Part shown: piece by piece, positions 11,526 to 23,404 of the stretch
How the letters are laid out: the number at the start of each line of letters is the position of its first letter
How positions within the stretch are numbered: the first letter of the stretch is position 1
The notes under the pieces: model-generated
What the model was told of the DNA's origin: nothing
The model's input: only the letters and a program-made list of their open reading frames with translations
Database searches by the model: none
Translations under genes and position numbers: made by a program
From: Rhipidocladum racemiflorum
Taxonomy: Eukaryota > Streptophyta > Magnoliopsida > Poales > Poaceae
Length of the DNA: 64,000 nt
Assembly: GCA_036346355.1 (NCBI GenBank)
Contig: CM070569.1
Coordinates: 86,682,753 to 86,746,752, forward strand
Direction of reading: 5' to 3'

Positions 11526-12429
11526 TATAATACATGTCACAAACGGCGAGATCGATCGATAGGATTGCATGCTCTGCCGTATTACGTCAAGCTAGGTAGC
11601 CTGCGGTCACGGAAGCAAAGCAAAGCAGTCGAGCGGGAGAGAGCACACAGAGAGATAATGTATTTTATACGTGACATGTGGGCCCGGAACAGCTAGCGAA
11701 CACGCAATTGAATGCGCTACAGTCAAGTTCGATCCGGCTGCATGAGCTCTCAGGCAATCCTACAGTGACACGTCATGTCGTCATGCATCTCATATATATA
11801 TATATATACACACACCTATATATATAAACCTATATTAATCGGGAGATTAATATAAAAAGTCATCCATTCCTTTAAATTACGGATAGGTCCTTGCAAATTA
11901 TAAAAAAATCGTTTACGATTTTTTGCAAGAGCGATTTTCTTGCGAAAATCGCTCCTGAATTGCGTTTAGATCCTTCGTTCGTTACTTTACGGAAAAAAAA
12001 ACTCTCGCTAAATACAAATTACGAACGAGCTATTTTCTAATTTTTCAGGATAGCGGAGCGTTTAGGTCCAAAAAAATTACAAACAAGTCCCTGTTCCTTA
12101 CGTCTAGGTCCTTTCTACATTTTTCCCAAAAAAATATTTTCGTCTATAGAAATATGTGTACAGCTCTATCTCTAAGCTTTTTTTTTTTAACTCGATCTCT
12201 AATCTCTAGACTTTTTCCCCCAAACACCCTACAAGAAATTAGAAAATACATCTTGGTCTGTTTTTTCTCCGAAAAAAACGCAGGTTCATTTTTCGTTCAC
12301 ATGCGCTGCATGCGTGGCGCTTATTGACCTAGTGAACATTACAAAGTTCACAAAAACCAAACTAGTAATATACTATATATTAAAGGGGAAAGAAATGGAG
12401 AGATCTCAGCCTGCCACCTCATCCTATTC
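11526..12429. other. AT-rich repeat-derived sequence, no gene
   Basis: Contains a short (TA)n tract near 11791-11830, an inverted CGATTTT/AAAATCG cluster around 11910-11960, and recurring TAGGTCC words continuing into the next repeat block. No coding capacity. Confidence 0.5.
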
Positions 12430-12907
12430 ACAAAAAGTTCCTCTATAAATTCAAATTTTCATTTAAGTCCTTCCGCCACTGATTTTACAAAAAAGACCCT
12501 AAAAATTAACATTACTTTTAGATCCCCTAGTTTTTTTTTACAAAAAGGTCCCTACAGTTTCGCAAATTCGGTGATGGCTTCTAGCAACCTATTTTTTAGA
12601 AAATTATATTTAGGTCCCTACACGTTTTTTTTTTTGCAAAAAAGATGCACGCGAGTTCGCAAATTCAACGACGACTCCAAGCAACTCACACGCGAGTTCG
12701 CAAATTCAGTGAAGACTCCTAGCAACTCATTTTTTTTAAAAAAACAAGAAAACTAAAATTACACTAGCACATTTTTGAAAAAAACTGAAAAGAACCAAAA
12801 TTACATTAGGTCCTCATAACTTTTTCAGAGGTAACCATCTAATCAAATTTCGTATCGCATAAAGAGGACACGTGGTGCCGCAAATTCTTCAATAACTTCT
12901 AGCTAGC
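12430..12907. repeat. Degenerate tandem repeat that hosts the gypsy insertion (left part)
   Basis: Units contain CGCAAATTC, a (G/A)ACT(T/C)CTAGCAAC-like word, a poly-T/poly-A stretch, and AAAATTACA(T/C)TAGG(T/G)CC. At least three irregular copies are visible. The same pattern resumes at 24066 beyond the retrotransposon. Confidence 0.6.
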
Positions 12908-12912
12908 ATATT
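12908..12912. repeat. Target-site duplication of the gypsy element, left
   Basis: ATATT directly precedes the TG of the left LTR; the identical ATATT follows the right LTR at 24061-24065. Confidence 0.9.
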
Positions 12913-13576
12913 TGTCGGGGGGTCGGGTAATTTCCATAAATTACCTCGGATGCCACCAACGACCAAGCTCGCTCCCGCCCGAGCCACCAGGAGGTCGTTA
13001 CCCTGGGATTGTCTAAATCAAAGCTTGGAAGGCTACGCATTCGGCCATTCGAGCTCGGGCTCGGGTGGGACCGAGAATGCCACGTACTCGATCGATTAGA
13101 GCTCAAGCTCGGGTAAGATGTCCAAGCTTCGGTCTGGTCATCGGCCGACCTTACGAGGTCTCGGTCGGTAGGAATAACCACCCGAGCGTAACTTCCGCTG
13201 GGCCTGCTACGTTTCCGTAGGAGCGTGGCGGAAAGATAGGATCCACCGGTTGCCACGCTTGGGACGAGGTCCAAAAGCGTGCGGGTAGTGGGTCATGGAG
13301 TTCGATCCTTTGTAAGCTATAAAAGGGTCCCCATCGTGAGGGGACAAACGACTACGATAGCGACACCATCGTAAAACTCGGACACATTGCAAGAGTAAAC
13401 GAGAGCCGAGTAGGGCTATTATCTCTTTCTCGAGAGGCCCGAACCAGGGTAAACCGTGTCCACATTCGTTGGAATCTGGTGAGCCATTCTTCGAGTAATC
13501 CCTCACGTAAGAAGGGTCACAGTTGGTCCCTCCACCAACAAGTAAGCTCGGCGGGGCCTGTTCCCAATCGTCGACA
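12913..13576 (+). repeat. 5' LTR of the Tat-like element
   Basis: The LTR is 664 bp, begins TGTCGGGG and ends TCGTCGACA. A TATAAAAG box is at 13318-13325. It aligns by eye along its length with the 656-bp LTR at 23405-24060, with many 1-3 base indels and few substitutions. Confidence 0.92.
13318..13325 (+). promoter_or_regulatory. LTR TATA box
   Basis: TATAAAAG in the 5' LTR. The 3' LTR has TATAAAGG at the matching place (23801). Confidence 0.6.
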
Positions 13577-13578
13577 AA

Positions 13579-13596
13579 TGGCGCCGTCCGTGGGGA
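13579..13596 (+). other. Primer-binding site of the Tat-like element
   Basis: TGGCGCCGTCCGTGGGGA starts two bases after the LTR. The TGGCGCC core resembles sites in grass gypsy elements usually ascribed to tRNA-Asp, but the match past the core is imperfect. Confidence 0.6.
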
Positions 13597-13627
13597 GCGA
13601 CTTTCCCTTTCGTGAGGAATCCTGAGA

Positions 13628-15175
13628 ATGTCGAATCCTGAACCACCAGAGGCTCTACGCCCGAGATCGGGAAGAGGACAAGCGATTCTTCAACGATGGG
13701 GCGGCGGCGTCGCCGGCATTAAGAATCAAGACGGTTCCAGGAGCTTTTCCTGGAAGCCGCCGTGCCGGAGCGATTCTTTCGCTCCCAACTCGACGCCTCT
13801 CGGACGGCGAGTACGACGGGCTCTACGATGGTCTCGACATCCCGACCTCTACGAGCTCGACCAGGGGACCGCTTCACGGGAGACACCGTGATGTCCCCTC
13901 GCGATCCGCCCAATCCCGTAACGTCTTCGTTGCGGAAGAGGATGGAAACGCCGAGCAAATCCCGGTGAGCGCGTCTTCACCGCTACGAAGCGGCCAAAGA
14001 GCACCTGCGGTATCCCTGAATCGGACGCAGCTTGCGCCGACAAGTCCGGTGGCCTGGACCGATAAGACCAGGGCCGGTTCGTGAGAATTTCCACAGCGTC
14101 ACGAACTCCGGAGTTCTGACGACGAACGAAGCTCGTCACCCCGCGTTTGGCGAACGCCTTCAAGCCCTGGCCACGGTGCGCAACCTCGAGAGAGTTTCTG
14201 AGCAAGTCGACCTAGAAGCCATGGCGCGGCCGTGGCCGACGACCTCGGAAATCGCCCACAGACATAAGAGCGGCGGAGGCCTCCCGGAAAGGGACGCCTG
14301 CAATTCCTGAGAACGCCGCCGGCGTCCAGCGCCGCCACCTCGATGACTCACGCACCGCACTCAGAGTGGATCGGGCGCGAAGGCAGGCTCGGGAGGGCAC
14401 CGAGCAATTCCGGCTCCTCAGACTGGGCCGAATGTGAGCCACGGCGAACCGGCCGAACATTCCTCATCGGGCCACTCCCATCCTACAGCGTAGGGAGACT
14501 TTCACTCGCCTCGGGCCCACTAACCTCGGGCTCGGTGGCGGGGATCGCCCGACCGCGCTCGTGGTGATCGCCCGACATCCCGTGTTCGTGCGAGCGTTCG
14601 CGGACGTCGGCTGCGACGAGTGACCTGGCCGACAAGGTTTAAGCCGCCACATCGAGAGATTCGACGGGACTCGTAACCCCGACGAAGTTTCTCTCAATCT
14701 ACACCACGGCCATTTTAGGCCGGGGTGATGAAAGGGTGATGGCCAACTTTACGCCCCTGATCCTGGGCCGGGCGGCTCGGACGTGGCTATTCAACGAGAA
14801 GGAGAACTTCGATCCGGTCCTGGGCCCGGTGGCGGCACTCTCGAGCCAACTTCCGGAGCTACGTCGCCGGGAAGGAGCGCGACCTCAGCGTCGTCTGAGA
14901 CGGAGGGCGAGACCTGCGCCGATTCGTCCAGCGCTTCATGCAAGTCGCAATTCCATCCCGAGCATCTCGGATGAGGCGGTCGTCAGGGCTTTCAAATTCG
15001 GGGTCCGAGGCGACGCTTTACTCAGACCTCGAAATCCACCCGGACATCACGGCCAGCGAGTATTCGCATGGTGATCGCTATGCCAATGCGACGAGGCCGC
15101 CCGATGGAAGAAGCTGGGCGAGAAAGTCGCCCCCTCGGCCGGGCTCGAAGGGCATCCAGTAGAGCGTAAGCTCTA
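13628..15175 (+). pseudogene. Decayed gag of the Tat-like element
   Basis: Pieces in changing frames carry gag signatures: PLILGRAARTWLFNE near 14755-14800, NSIPSISDEAVVRAFKFGVR near 14950-15015, DLEIHPDITASEY near 15030-15060, and EAARWKKLGEKVAPSAG near 15093-15145. Their order and spacing fit a single capsid-type gag. Frame changes occur every few hundred bases or less. A functional gag would form the virus-like particle that packages the element RNA; this one cannot be translated through. Confidence 0.8.
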
Positions 15176-15459
15176 TCGAGAAAAAATCAAAAGAAGAAAA
15201 ATCCTCTGTCTCGGCATGGTGGCAGCTATCGAAGATTTACGACGACCGACCTCGCGATGCGTGTAGAGGCCCCGAAGGAAGGGGTCGACCGATTCAATCG
15301 GAACGAAAGCGAGCCGGACGACCAAGAACGCGGCGACCAACGCGGGCGGGCTAGTGCCTATTTCGCCCGCTCCACCAGGCTCATGGGCATGACCTTCGAA
15401 TTGCGGGGCGTGGGCCTCCCGCTGGAAGCGATTCTACAATGGTAAGGGTCCCATGCCCA

Positions 15460-16110
15460 CGCTCCCGAGGTGGAAGGGGCGTCAAGGGCAAGAAGCCCGC
15501 CAAGAGCAAGACACCGACATGGAGTACCAAGAGCCGAGAGATCACGTCGCCGTGATATTCGGCTCCGCCGCCTATGGGTCGCGTCGGGAGTTGAAGGAGG
15601 CCGCGAAGTGCCGTGTCACTCGGAAGCCTCTGTCCGGCTCAAGTGGTCCGAGCCGATCACCTTCTCCAGGGGCGCCTCGGGGATGACGAAACCCCAAAGG
15701 CTTCCGTTGGTCGTTAGCCCAACAATCGCAACACCACGAGGGTCGGGTCCTTGTGGATTGTGGAAGTTCCTAGACACGATATCGCCAAGGTCTTGGGCGA
15801 GATCTGCATCCTCGCTCCAAGATCAAAAACCTGGTGGTCCCGTTCTACGGGATAGTGCCCGGAACGTCGGTCAGGCCACTTGGCCAGATCGTCTGCCGAT
15901 TCGTTCGGCAATCCGAGCAACTTCCGACGGAGCTCATCACGTTAAAGTGGTCGATTTTTAGTCGACTTATAACGCCATCCTGGGCCGACCAGCTCGCCAA
16001 ATTCATGGCCGCCACTCATCACGGCTACCGGTGCTTGAAGGTCCCCGGCCGGCGGCGTGATCACGATCAAGGAAGCCCAGAGCAGCTCTAAATCTGCGAC
16101 GAGAGGCGTT
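15460..16110 (+). pseudogene. Decayed protease region of the Tat-like element
   Basis: Traces in shifting frames include VDCGSS around 15755-15775 (expected place of the aspartic protease active-site motif, here altered), VPGTSVRPLGQIV near 15855-15890, and a segment ending in AKFMAATHHGY near 15995-16030 that precedes reverse transcriptase in this lineage. The active-site aspartate is embedded in a frame-disrupted tract. Confidence 0.65.
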
Positions 16111-17150
16111 AGACATGATCGGTCGCCCAGTGGCCCGACCAAGAGCCGAGGAGTTCGACGGCCCAAGGCTAGCCTCAAGCCGGAGAAACCAAGGCCATCC
16201 GTTGTGCGACACAAAGCGACAAAGGTCGTACACGTGGGGGCTTCCTAGATCCTAAATAGGAACTCAAGCTCGTGACCTTCCTCCGAGAAGCGCGGACACG
16301 TTCGCTGGGAACCGTCGACATGCCCGGAGTCCCAAGGAGGTCGTCGAGCACAAAGCAGCGATTCGGCGACAAAAGCACTTTGGCGGCAGAAGCTCAGCGC
16401 TTCTCCGAGAAGCAAGCCATCATCGAGAGGAACCGGACAAGCTCCTCAAAGCGGTTTCATTCGGGAGGTTGACCATTCCGATTGGTTGGCCAACCGATCA
16501 TCGTGATGAAGAAAGGAGGCAAGTGGCGCATGTGTGTCGATCACACGGGCTAAATGCCGCATGCCCGAAGGACAATTTCCGCTACCTCGGATAGACCCGG
16601 TTGGTCGACGCGACGCCGACTCGAGGCGATGAGCTTTACGGGCGCCTACTCAGGCTATCACCAGATCGGTATATCGCCCGATGACGAGAGAAAACTTCCT
16701 TCATCACGCCGTTTGGCACATTACGCTACGACCATGTCCTTCGGTCTAAGGAATCTTTGGAGCAACCTTCCGGCGCCTTATGCGTAAAACCTTCTCGGGC
16801 CAAATAGGTGAACACAGGAAGTGTATGTAGACGACATAGTCGTCAAGAGCAAATGGCCTCCGACCATGTATCCGATCTAGAGGAGACTTTTCATAACCTC
16901 AATAAGCATCGAATAAAGTTAAACCCTGAAAAATGTGTGTTCGGGGTCAAAGCTCAACAAGGTGCTCGGATACATGATCGGCCCACAAGGAATCGGGCCA
17001 ACCCGAGAAGATAGAAGCCATCGAGAACATGCGACCACCGACTTGTACTGGAGGTCCACCCTGAGAATGGCGGCCTTAAGTCGTTTCATCTCGAGGCTCG
17101 GGGAACGCGGCCTACCTTTCTTCAAGGCGCTCCGGAAGCACGACGGTTTC
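16110..17150 (+). pseudogene. Decayed reverse transcriptase of the Tat-like element
   Basis: Signature blocks are visible but out of frame with one another: VMKKGGKWRMCVDH (about 16505), a PKDNFPLPRID-like block (about 16565-16600), AYSGYHQI (about 16648), and the catalytic YVDD at 16824-16835 followed by IVVKSK. LNPEKCVFGV follows at about 16918. Reverse transcriptase copies the element RNA to DNA. Most disruptions are one-base gains or losses, several in homopolymers, which raises the question of sequence error as well as true decay. Confidence 0.85.
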
Positions 17151-17945
17151 ACTTGGACAGATGAAGCAGACCGCTCTTTCAAAGAGCTTAAACTGTATTT
17201 GTCAAGACCCCCGGTCTTGACCACGCCCAGTAGGAGAGGTCCTCTTGCTTTACCTGGCCGCCACACCCCATGCGTAAGCGTCATCCAGAGAAACGGGGCG
17301 AGTAGCGCCCCGATCTACTACATCGGCCGAGGTGCTGCACGGACCAAAGGAGCGTTACCCCGAGGTCCAGAAGCTCCTTTATGCGCTCCTCGTGGCCTCG
17401 AAGAAATTAAGACACTACTTCCAGGCACACAAAATACAAGTCCCGACCAACTTCCCGAGGAAATTCTCGGGAATCGGGGCATAGCGGGCGGATCGCGAAA
17501 TGGGCCATGGAGCTCGCCAATTCGAGATCGAATTCTCGGCTGAACCGCGATCAAATCCCAGGTCCTAGCGGATTTCTAGCCGAATGGACAAACCCCGCCC
17601 GTCCGAACCCGAACTCCAACCAGGCCGAGCACGGTCATTTGGTCGTGCACTTCGACGGATCCCGAGCTTACGATTGCTCGGGGCCGAGTGGTCCTCGAAT
17701 CCCCTCGGGGAGCGGATCGACGCCCTCAATTGCATTTCGGCGCAACAAACAACGCAGCGTAATACGGTCTCGCTGGCCGGCCGGGCATGCAAAGCGCTCG
17801 AGTCCAACGACTAATCGCTGCGAAGGCGACTCGCGGTCGCCAACCAGGTTAACAAGGAGTATCGGTGCTCAGATGACTCAATGGCGCTTTACCTGGCTGA
17901 AGTAAGGAAGATGGAAAAGTACTTGAAACTTGAGTACTATACATC
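17150..17945 (+). pseudogene. Decayed RNase H of the Tat-like element
   Basis: WTDEADRSFKELKLYLSRPP begins the connection at about 17155. Further traces read IYYI and KLLYALLVAS in neighbouring frames. VVHFDGSRAYDCSG near 17641-17682 corresponds to the plant gypsy RNase H start with its first catalytic Asp, and MALYLAEVRKMEKY lies near 17880-17925. RNase H removes RNA from the RNA/DNA hybrid. It is frame-broken like the rest of pol. Confidence 0.75.
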
Positions 17946-18269
17946 CCCGTGAAGGACAATGCCTGGCCGACCATCTATCGAAGGTCGGTTCCGCAGCTTC
18001 GCTCCGGCGGGGTGCTCATCGAGCACGTCTACAAGCCCTCCATACCCCGAGGAGGAGGCAACCGAGACGGTGGTACCGCTCCTTCCTCGAGCAGATGCGA
18101 ACCGGATGACGCCATTCATCCAATACGTGCACGGACCTTGCCAGGAGGAAGCCGAAATCCCGGCTAGTGAGGCGCTCCTCGACCTATAAAATGATCGAGG
18201 TCTCTTATACCGCAAAGCGCGCTTGGCGTCCTCTCCAAGTGCATCACCCAAGAGGAAGGCAAATATCTC

Positions 18270-19080
18270 CTCAAGGATATCCATGACGGGATGTGTGGAG
18301 CTCACTCGCCCTTTAGGACCTTGGTGAGCAAAGCCTTCGATTGGGTTACTATTGGCCAACGGCCCTGGCCGATGCACGCTCAATAGTAACCTCCTGCCGA
18401 TCTTGCCAGTTCCATGCTCGGAAGGTCCATCAGCCGGCATACGCGCTACAGACCATGCCGCTAACCTGGCCGTTCTCGGTTTGGGGCATAGACATACTCG
18501 GTCCATTTCCTAGGGGAAGGAGGGGTTGTAAATACACTGCTCGTCAATCGACACCTTCACTAAGTGGATCGAGGCCGAGCCTATATCAACCATCTCGACA
18601 CAGTGGCTAAAAGGTTCTTCCGCAATAATGTAGTAACCGCTTTGGCATTCCGAGTCGCCTCATTACCGACAACGGCACTCGCTTCACAAGCGAGGTGTTT
18701 CAGCTTATTGCGAGGAGGTCGGGACCAAGATATGCTTCATCTGTGGCCCACCCACGAGAGCAATGGGGCGGCCGAGCGGCGCGCAGATCGTCAAGGAATC
18801 AAGAAGAGAATCTTCAAGAGCCTCGATCGGCATGGTCAGGCCTGGGTGGACGAGCTACCCCCTCTGGTCGATCCGCACCACGACGAAGCCGAGCCACGGG
18901 AGACCCCTTCACCAGATATGGCGCTGAAGTCTGTCCTACCCGCCGAGGTTGTCCTAGGATCCCCGAGGTGAACCTGGCCGATAACATCGACGCAGAAGGC
19001 GAGCGCCTTCGACCTCGACCTTGCGGAGGCGACTCGTGAACGGGCTCGCTGCGATCCGCGGTTTACCGCAAGCTCTTCGC
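18270..19080 (+). pseudogene. Decayed integrase of the Tat-like element
   Basis: The zinc-binding part shows YYWPTALADA and CRSCQFHAR (about 18345-18420). The catalytic core has D in WGIDILGPFPRG (about 18483), D in ITDNGTRF (about 18662) and E in the NGAAER block (about 18760-18780), completing a D,D,E set in different frames. IKKRIFKSLDRHGQAWVDELPP and LPAEVVLGSPR close the core. Integrase joins the cDNA to the host chromosome. Confidence 0.85.
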
Positions 19081-19900
19081 AGCACGCCGCCAAATCGCTA
19101 CGACCAAGGACCTTACACGCCGGCGATCTCGTTCGCGACGGGTCCAAGACCTGTCAAAAGCCAACAAGCTAACGCCAAGATGGGAAGGTCCTTACACGGT
19201 CGTCTCAACAACACGCCGGGCTGTCCGCCTTGCAATGGAAGATGGTCGGAACTAGCTAGTACTTGGAACATTGACCAACTGCGTAAGTTCCATGTCTAAC
19301 CTCGCCAGTTTTTACCTCTTTAATAAACTTTATCACCTTACCCTCCCATTCTCTCTCTCCCTCTCTTTCCCCATTCTACGATTAAGCTCGAGCCTGAACC
19401 AAAGTGTCGAGGGCAAGTCGGTCGTTGGGGCAAACACCGCGACGACAAAGCTCGACCTCGGCCTCCTTCCTCGTAAAGACGACCATCTTTTTCGCAGTAG
19501 ACCTCCACCGCCAAGTAAAGATTCGCGACAGGACACCCTTACGAGCGGTTCCGAGGCTCAGGTCGGCCGTCTTGTGGCGTAACGTCTTTGTAACCTAAGG
19601 GCCACACGGTCCCGCAGATTCTACTCCGCCAACGGTCGTGCTCGATTTACGCCCACGACCACCGTTGGCGAAAACTATAGAGGTACCATGTGACCACGAC
19701 CTGGCCTCGTGCAACTTTTCGCCAAAATGGTCACCTCGACCTCGTGCTACTTTCGAACGAGATAGTCATTTCCTCGCACGATTAACCACTAAGTCGCGTA
19801 AGACCGCCGTGCACGAAACAAATCGTTGTCATCTCTTGGGAAAAACAAAAAAACGTCCATTTAAACCAACTCATTCTATATTCAATCGATAGTTTCTCCT
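19081..19900 (+). other. pol tail and spacer of the Tat-like element
   Basis: End of pol followed by a pyrimidine-rich and mixed tract. No separate gene is recognised here. Confidence 0.5.
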
Positions 19901-22900
19901 AAGTTTTTTTACGGGTAAAAGACAGAAAAAGAAAATTACAGGCTTCGCGCGTCTGCGTCTGCAAAGCGGCAGGCTCGTCCCGCACCGAAAGTCAAGCTCG
20001 GACTCAGGTCGAAAGCACACGCCGGCCGGAAGCCTTCGACGCTCGCCGCTTGTCGAAGTCGCTGGACTCGACTCCTTCTGTGGTCGATTGTCCTTTCGGC
20101 GCCAGCGGCGTCGCGCAAAGGTCGCCACCCGTGGCTTCAAGGCCCGACCTTGCCTGGCTCGCTCGGCCGAGGCGCTCCCTGAGCTCGGCGCCGGACTCCT
20201 CCACCTTCCGGATCTCGGCTCGGAAGATGTCGGCTGCAACCGGCGCTCGGAGCTCCACCAATCTTGGCGTCTGCTCGGCTTGGTGCTTCGCGACACACGA
20301 CAGTCGCGGCATGGAAGTCCTTCATGGTGACTCCGACTACGCAACAAGGCGTTTCGTGTAATGTCCAAACTCTCGGTAAAAGTACATAAGTCGAGTACTT
20401 ACCCAAAAAGTCGGGTCTCAATACGATGGAACAACCCTGGTGAGTCCTCCACCTTGCTCTGGGCAGGTAAGGGATCCCCCGCCTTAGTCCTTCTCCTTGA
20501 TCGGGCTTCTGGAGGCTTGAGCCTCGCTCCCCGTCCCCGGCGATGGACTTTGCCCTGGGGGACAGCCTCAGCCCCAGGAGAGGGACGGCCTCAAGAGCAA
20601 GGATTACCTCCCGCTCTTCCTTCCTCCGGGCAGAAGGCCGGGGCTCCGCCTCCTCGATCGAGGCTCCACTCACTTCTGGCGTCCACGGCCATGGGAGCAG
20701 CAGGGGACACCGGTGTGATCCGCCCTTGGGCCGCAGATCCCCGAGTGCGAATCAACCGGGCAAGGTCGACGGCATCGAGGTCGGTCTCGATCGAGGCTGA
20801 CCTCGGTGCCGGCAGATCCCCTCCGCCAGCTGCCCCGCCCACCTACTTTTCGGGCTTGTCTCCCCGACTCAGGTATGGCTCTTCCTCGTCGGACGAGCCC
20901 CGCCCAGGATTAAGGTCCCCGGCCGCCGGGCGCTGGACCCGGCGTGATGTCATGAACTCCGGGAGACCTCGGCGATCTCCCTGAAAGTCGCGCGATGATG
21001 TCGCTAACCGGAAGAATCCTCGCGGGGAGTCTCACGCTTGCTCATCACCGCCGACTCACGACTATGATGTGGGATGCCTCATGCGGCACGGGCATCGGCC
21101 GCGATCTTCTCCTCGGCCTCCTCTTCGGAGACACGACCTCGGTCCCGGGCTCGCGGCTCCCCACTCGACCTCGTCGCCACACCGCGGCAAGTGGGGGCTG
21201 GGCCTCCGCGCCTCGGCTCCCCCACCTCGGCTCAGTCGCCCATGACGACCTCGGCGGCCGGAGCTAGCTCCCTCTCTATGAAGTCAAGAATATCGTCGAC
21301 CATCGCTTGAAATCCCATAACTCCGCACCAACTGCCACACCCACTATAGACGATGTGGAGTTAGAATGGTGTCGGAGGGAAAAAGACAAACAAGAAGAGA
21401 GAGCGGGAGGCGGACCTTGCGCGGCGTCCGCTGGCGAGCTGGGCGCGGGCCAGGAGGGCGGCCATGTCCGCGCCCGCTCTTGTCGGCCCAGCGACGCAGG
21501 TCGACCTCCTCCCAAGCCGACCTCGAGACAGCCGGCGCGGCGCGCAAGATTGAGGCGTGGCGGCGACCTCTGGACCTCGGGACCAAGGCGGGCGGGTCCA
21601 CTCGTCCCTTCTCCTCCTCGCGGTCCCCAGGAGCCGGCTCGAGCTCACCCGCGCAAGCTCCGCTGAAGGGCATGATCCGCCTCGACTCCACCAACCTTCG
21701 CTGGGCTGGACCGGCCGCGCCTCCTTCTTCGCCACAGTGGTGGCCTCGGGCGAAGCCGTGGCATTAGCTCGGGATTGTTTCGGTGTACTCGTCCATCCAC
21801 AATCTCAGTTCACTCACCTCCTGCCGGTCCACATACTCCAAGTGTTGGCGGGGTGAGTGGTCGTCGAACAGGGCGCTGCGTGTCGCGCTGGGCGAGGGAC
21901 GGCGTGGCCGACGGAGATCGGCCGGGCGCTTGCGACCGCTTTGTCCCTTGGTCTTACGACCCGTCCGCCTTGGGATCCTACCGGGACACGGCGACCTCGA
22001 GGGCAACCTTCTCCTGTTGGAAAAGAGAAAGACTCAAATGAGGTCTGAGGCCCCCGTGGCTTTGTCCGACAAGGGCTTTAAAAAGTCCGGATCGTAAACT
22101 TACCGCCCTGTCCAGTTAAGGGCGTTGTTCGGGATCTGGCGGCCCTCGATGATTTCCTTGCCTTCGGTGCCGAACATCTCGGACACCCTCGCATCCACCC
22201 GGTCTCTGCCGGAGCGCATACCCGGCCAAGGAGAGGTCGTGAAGGAGCATCCTCCCGCTCGGAAAAGAAGATCGAGCTGACGGCATACTGGCGTGATTCC
22301 CGGGCGATGTCCGCCACTCCTCGACTTGAAGAAGGGATGCTCCCTCCTCCTAAAGCGATATCCGGTTCCTGGCGAGTCGGGTACGTCGGCCGTCGACCCC
22401 AGCCGCGCGTGAGCTCGTTGATCGTCATGAGATCTTCTCCTCCTCGGGCTCACGAGCCCAGTCGGGGTGTCTCGGACGCGCGACCTCTGGCACCAGTAGG
22501 AAAGCGTGCCGCCCTCGCTTTCCTCAAGTAGAACCATGAGTCATTCGGCCCAACACGAGTCCTTAGCGTGAAGCTCGGTACTCGTGATGGTAAGGACGCA
22601 GGCGAAGTAGCGGCCCGCTGCGGCGTGCGGCGAAAGTGTAGAAGTGGAAGAAGAGGCCCAGGGACGGCTCGCGCCCACGAACCCTTCGCGAAGATGGGTA
22701 AAGATGGCCATGATGAGAACGAGTTGGGGTGAAGGTGAAGCGATCTCAAGCACTCGCGCAGGAGGCGAGTGCGGCCTCGGCGAACTCACTTCGAGCGTCT
22801 GAGGCCCGTTTATGGCAGCGTGGGAGCTCGGTGGAGACGATCTCCACCTCCTCGGCCGGGCTCTCTTCGTCGCCAGGCTCTCCATGTACCGGCGTCGAGG

Positions 22901-23030
22901 TACTTCTCGCCCGGCCGAGGGTTCTCGGCTGCGCTGCCGAGCTTCTTGCGCCCTTAACTCGCCATGAGGATGAGGAAGATGATCAAGGAGAATGATGGCG
23001 CCCGAAGCGGAAGGAGTGTGAGACACATGA
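19900..23030 (-). pseudogene. Decayed antisense ORF between pol and the 3' LTR (plant gypsy-type accessory ORF)
   Basis: Long GC-rich minus-strand frames occupy the region between pol and the 3' LTR. At 22750-22550 shifting frames give HLHPNS, QLVLIMAIFTHLREGFVG, a following Phe/His/Tyr-rich block and DSWFYLR. These resemble the conserved core of the grass protein family annotated as putative gypsy-type transposon (Transposase_28, related to plant mobile domain proteins). Downstream (about 22250-19900) the frame is Ala/Arg/Glu-rich, like the coiled-coil tail of those proteins. Antisense additional ORFs at this place are known in Tat-lineage elements such as Grande. The identification is by eye and the reading frame is broken several times. 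Confidence 0.55.
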
Positions 23031-23404
23031 TCGACAATAATGCCAAGTGAGTCTAAGGGTTTTCTCTTCAGTGTTTAAAAACTCCTCCAGGAGATGAGGA
23101 AGCCCTAGAGGCACAGAGGGCGATTGAGGCGTTCGCCATCCGGAAAAGCGACAAGTACGGCATCAAATCGAAACCGCTCCCGCCGAAAGAGCGGTTCCCC
23201 GAAGGCAGTTCAGCTTCTAGAGAAGGAACCGGCTGAAGAAAGGCCCATACGGGCTCGGCGCCGATTTGGGGAACAAGCTCGTTCAAGGAGGTTAATAGCT
23301 CGTTGGTCGCGGCATGTCGCCGCAGCAAAACCGACATGCTCGTAGAATGGTAGGCCCAAGGAAGGCCTTCCTTAGACCTTTTCCCACTTGAACCTCGGGG
23401 CTGT

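Noticed and set aside
20361..20984. 207-codon plus-strand open frame in the Tat-like element
   Set aside because: It is antisense to the accessory ORF region and is Ser/Arg/Pro-rich in the way of GC-rich shadows.
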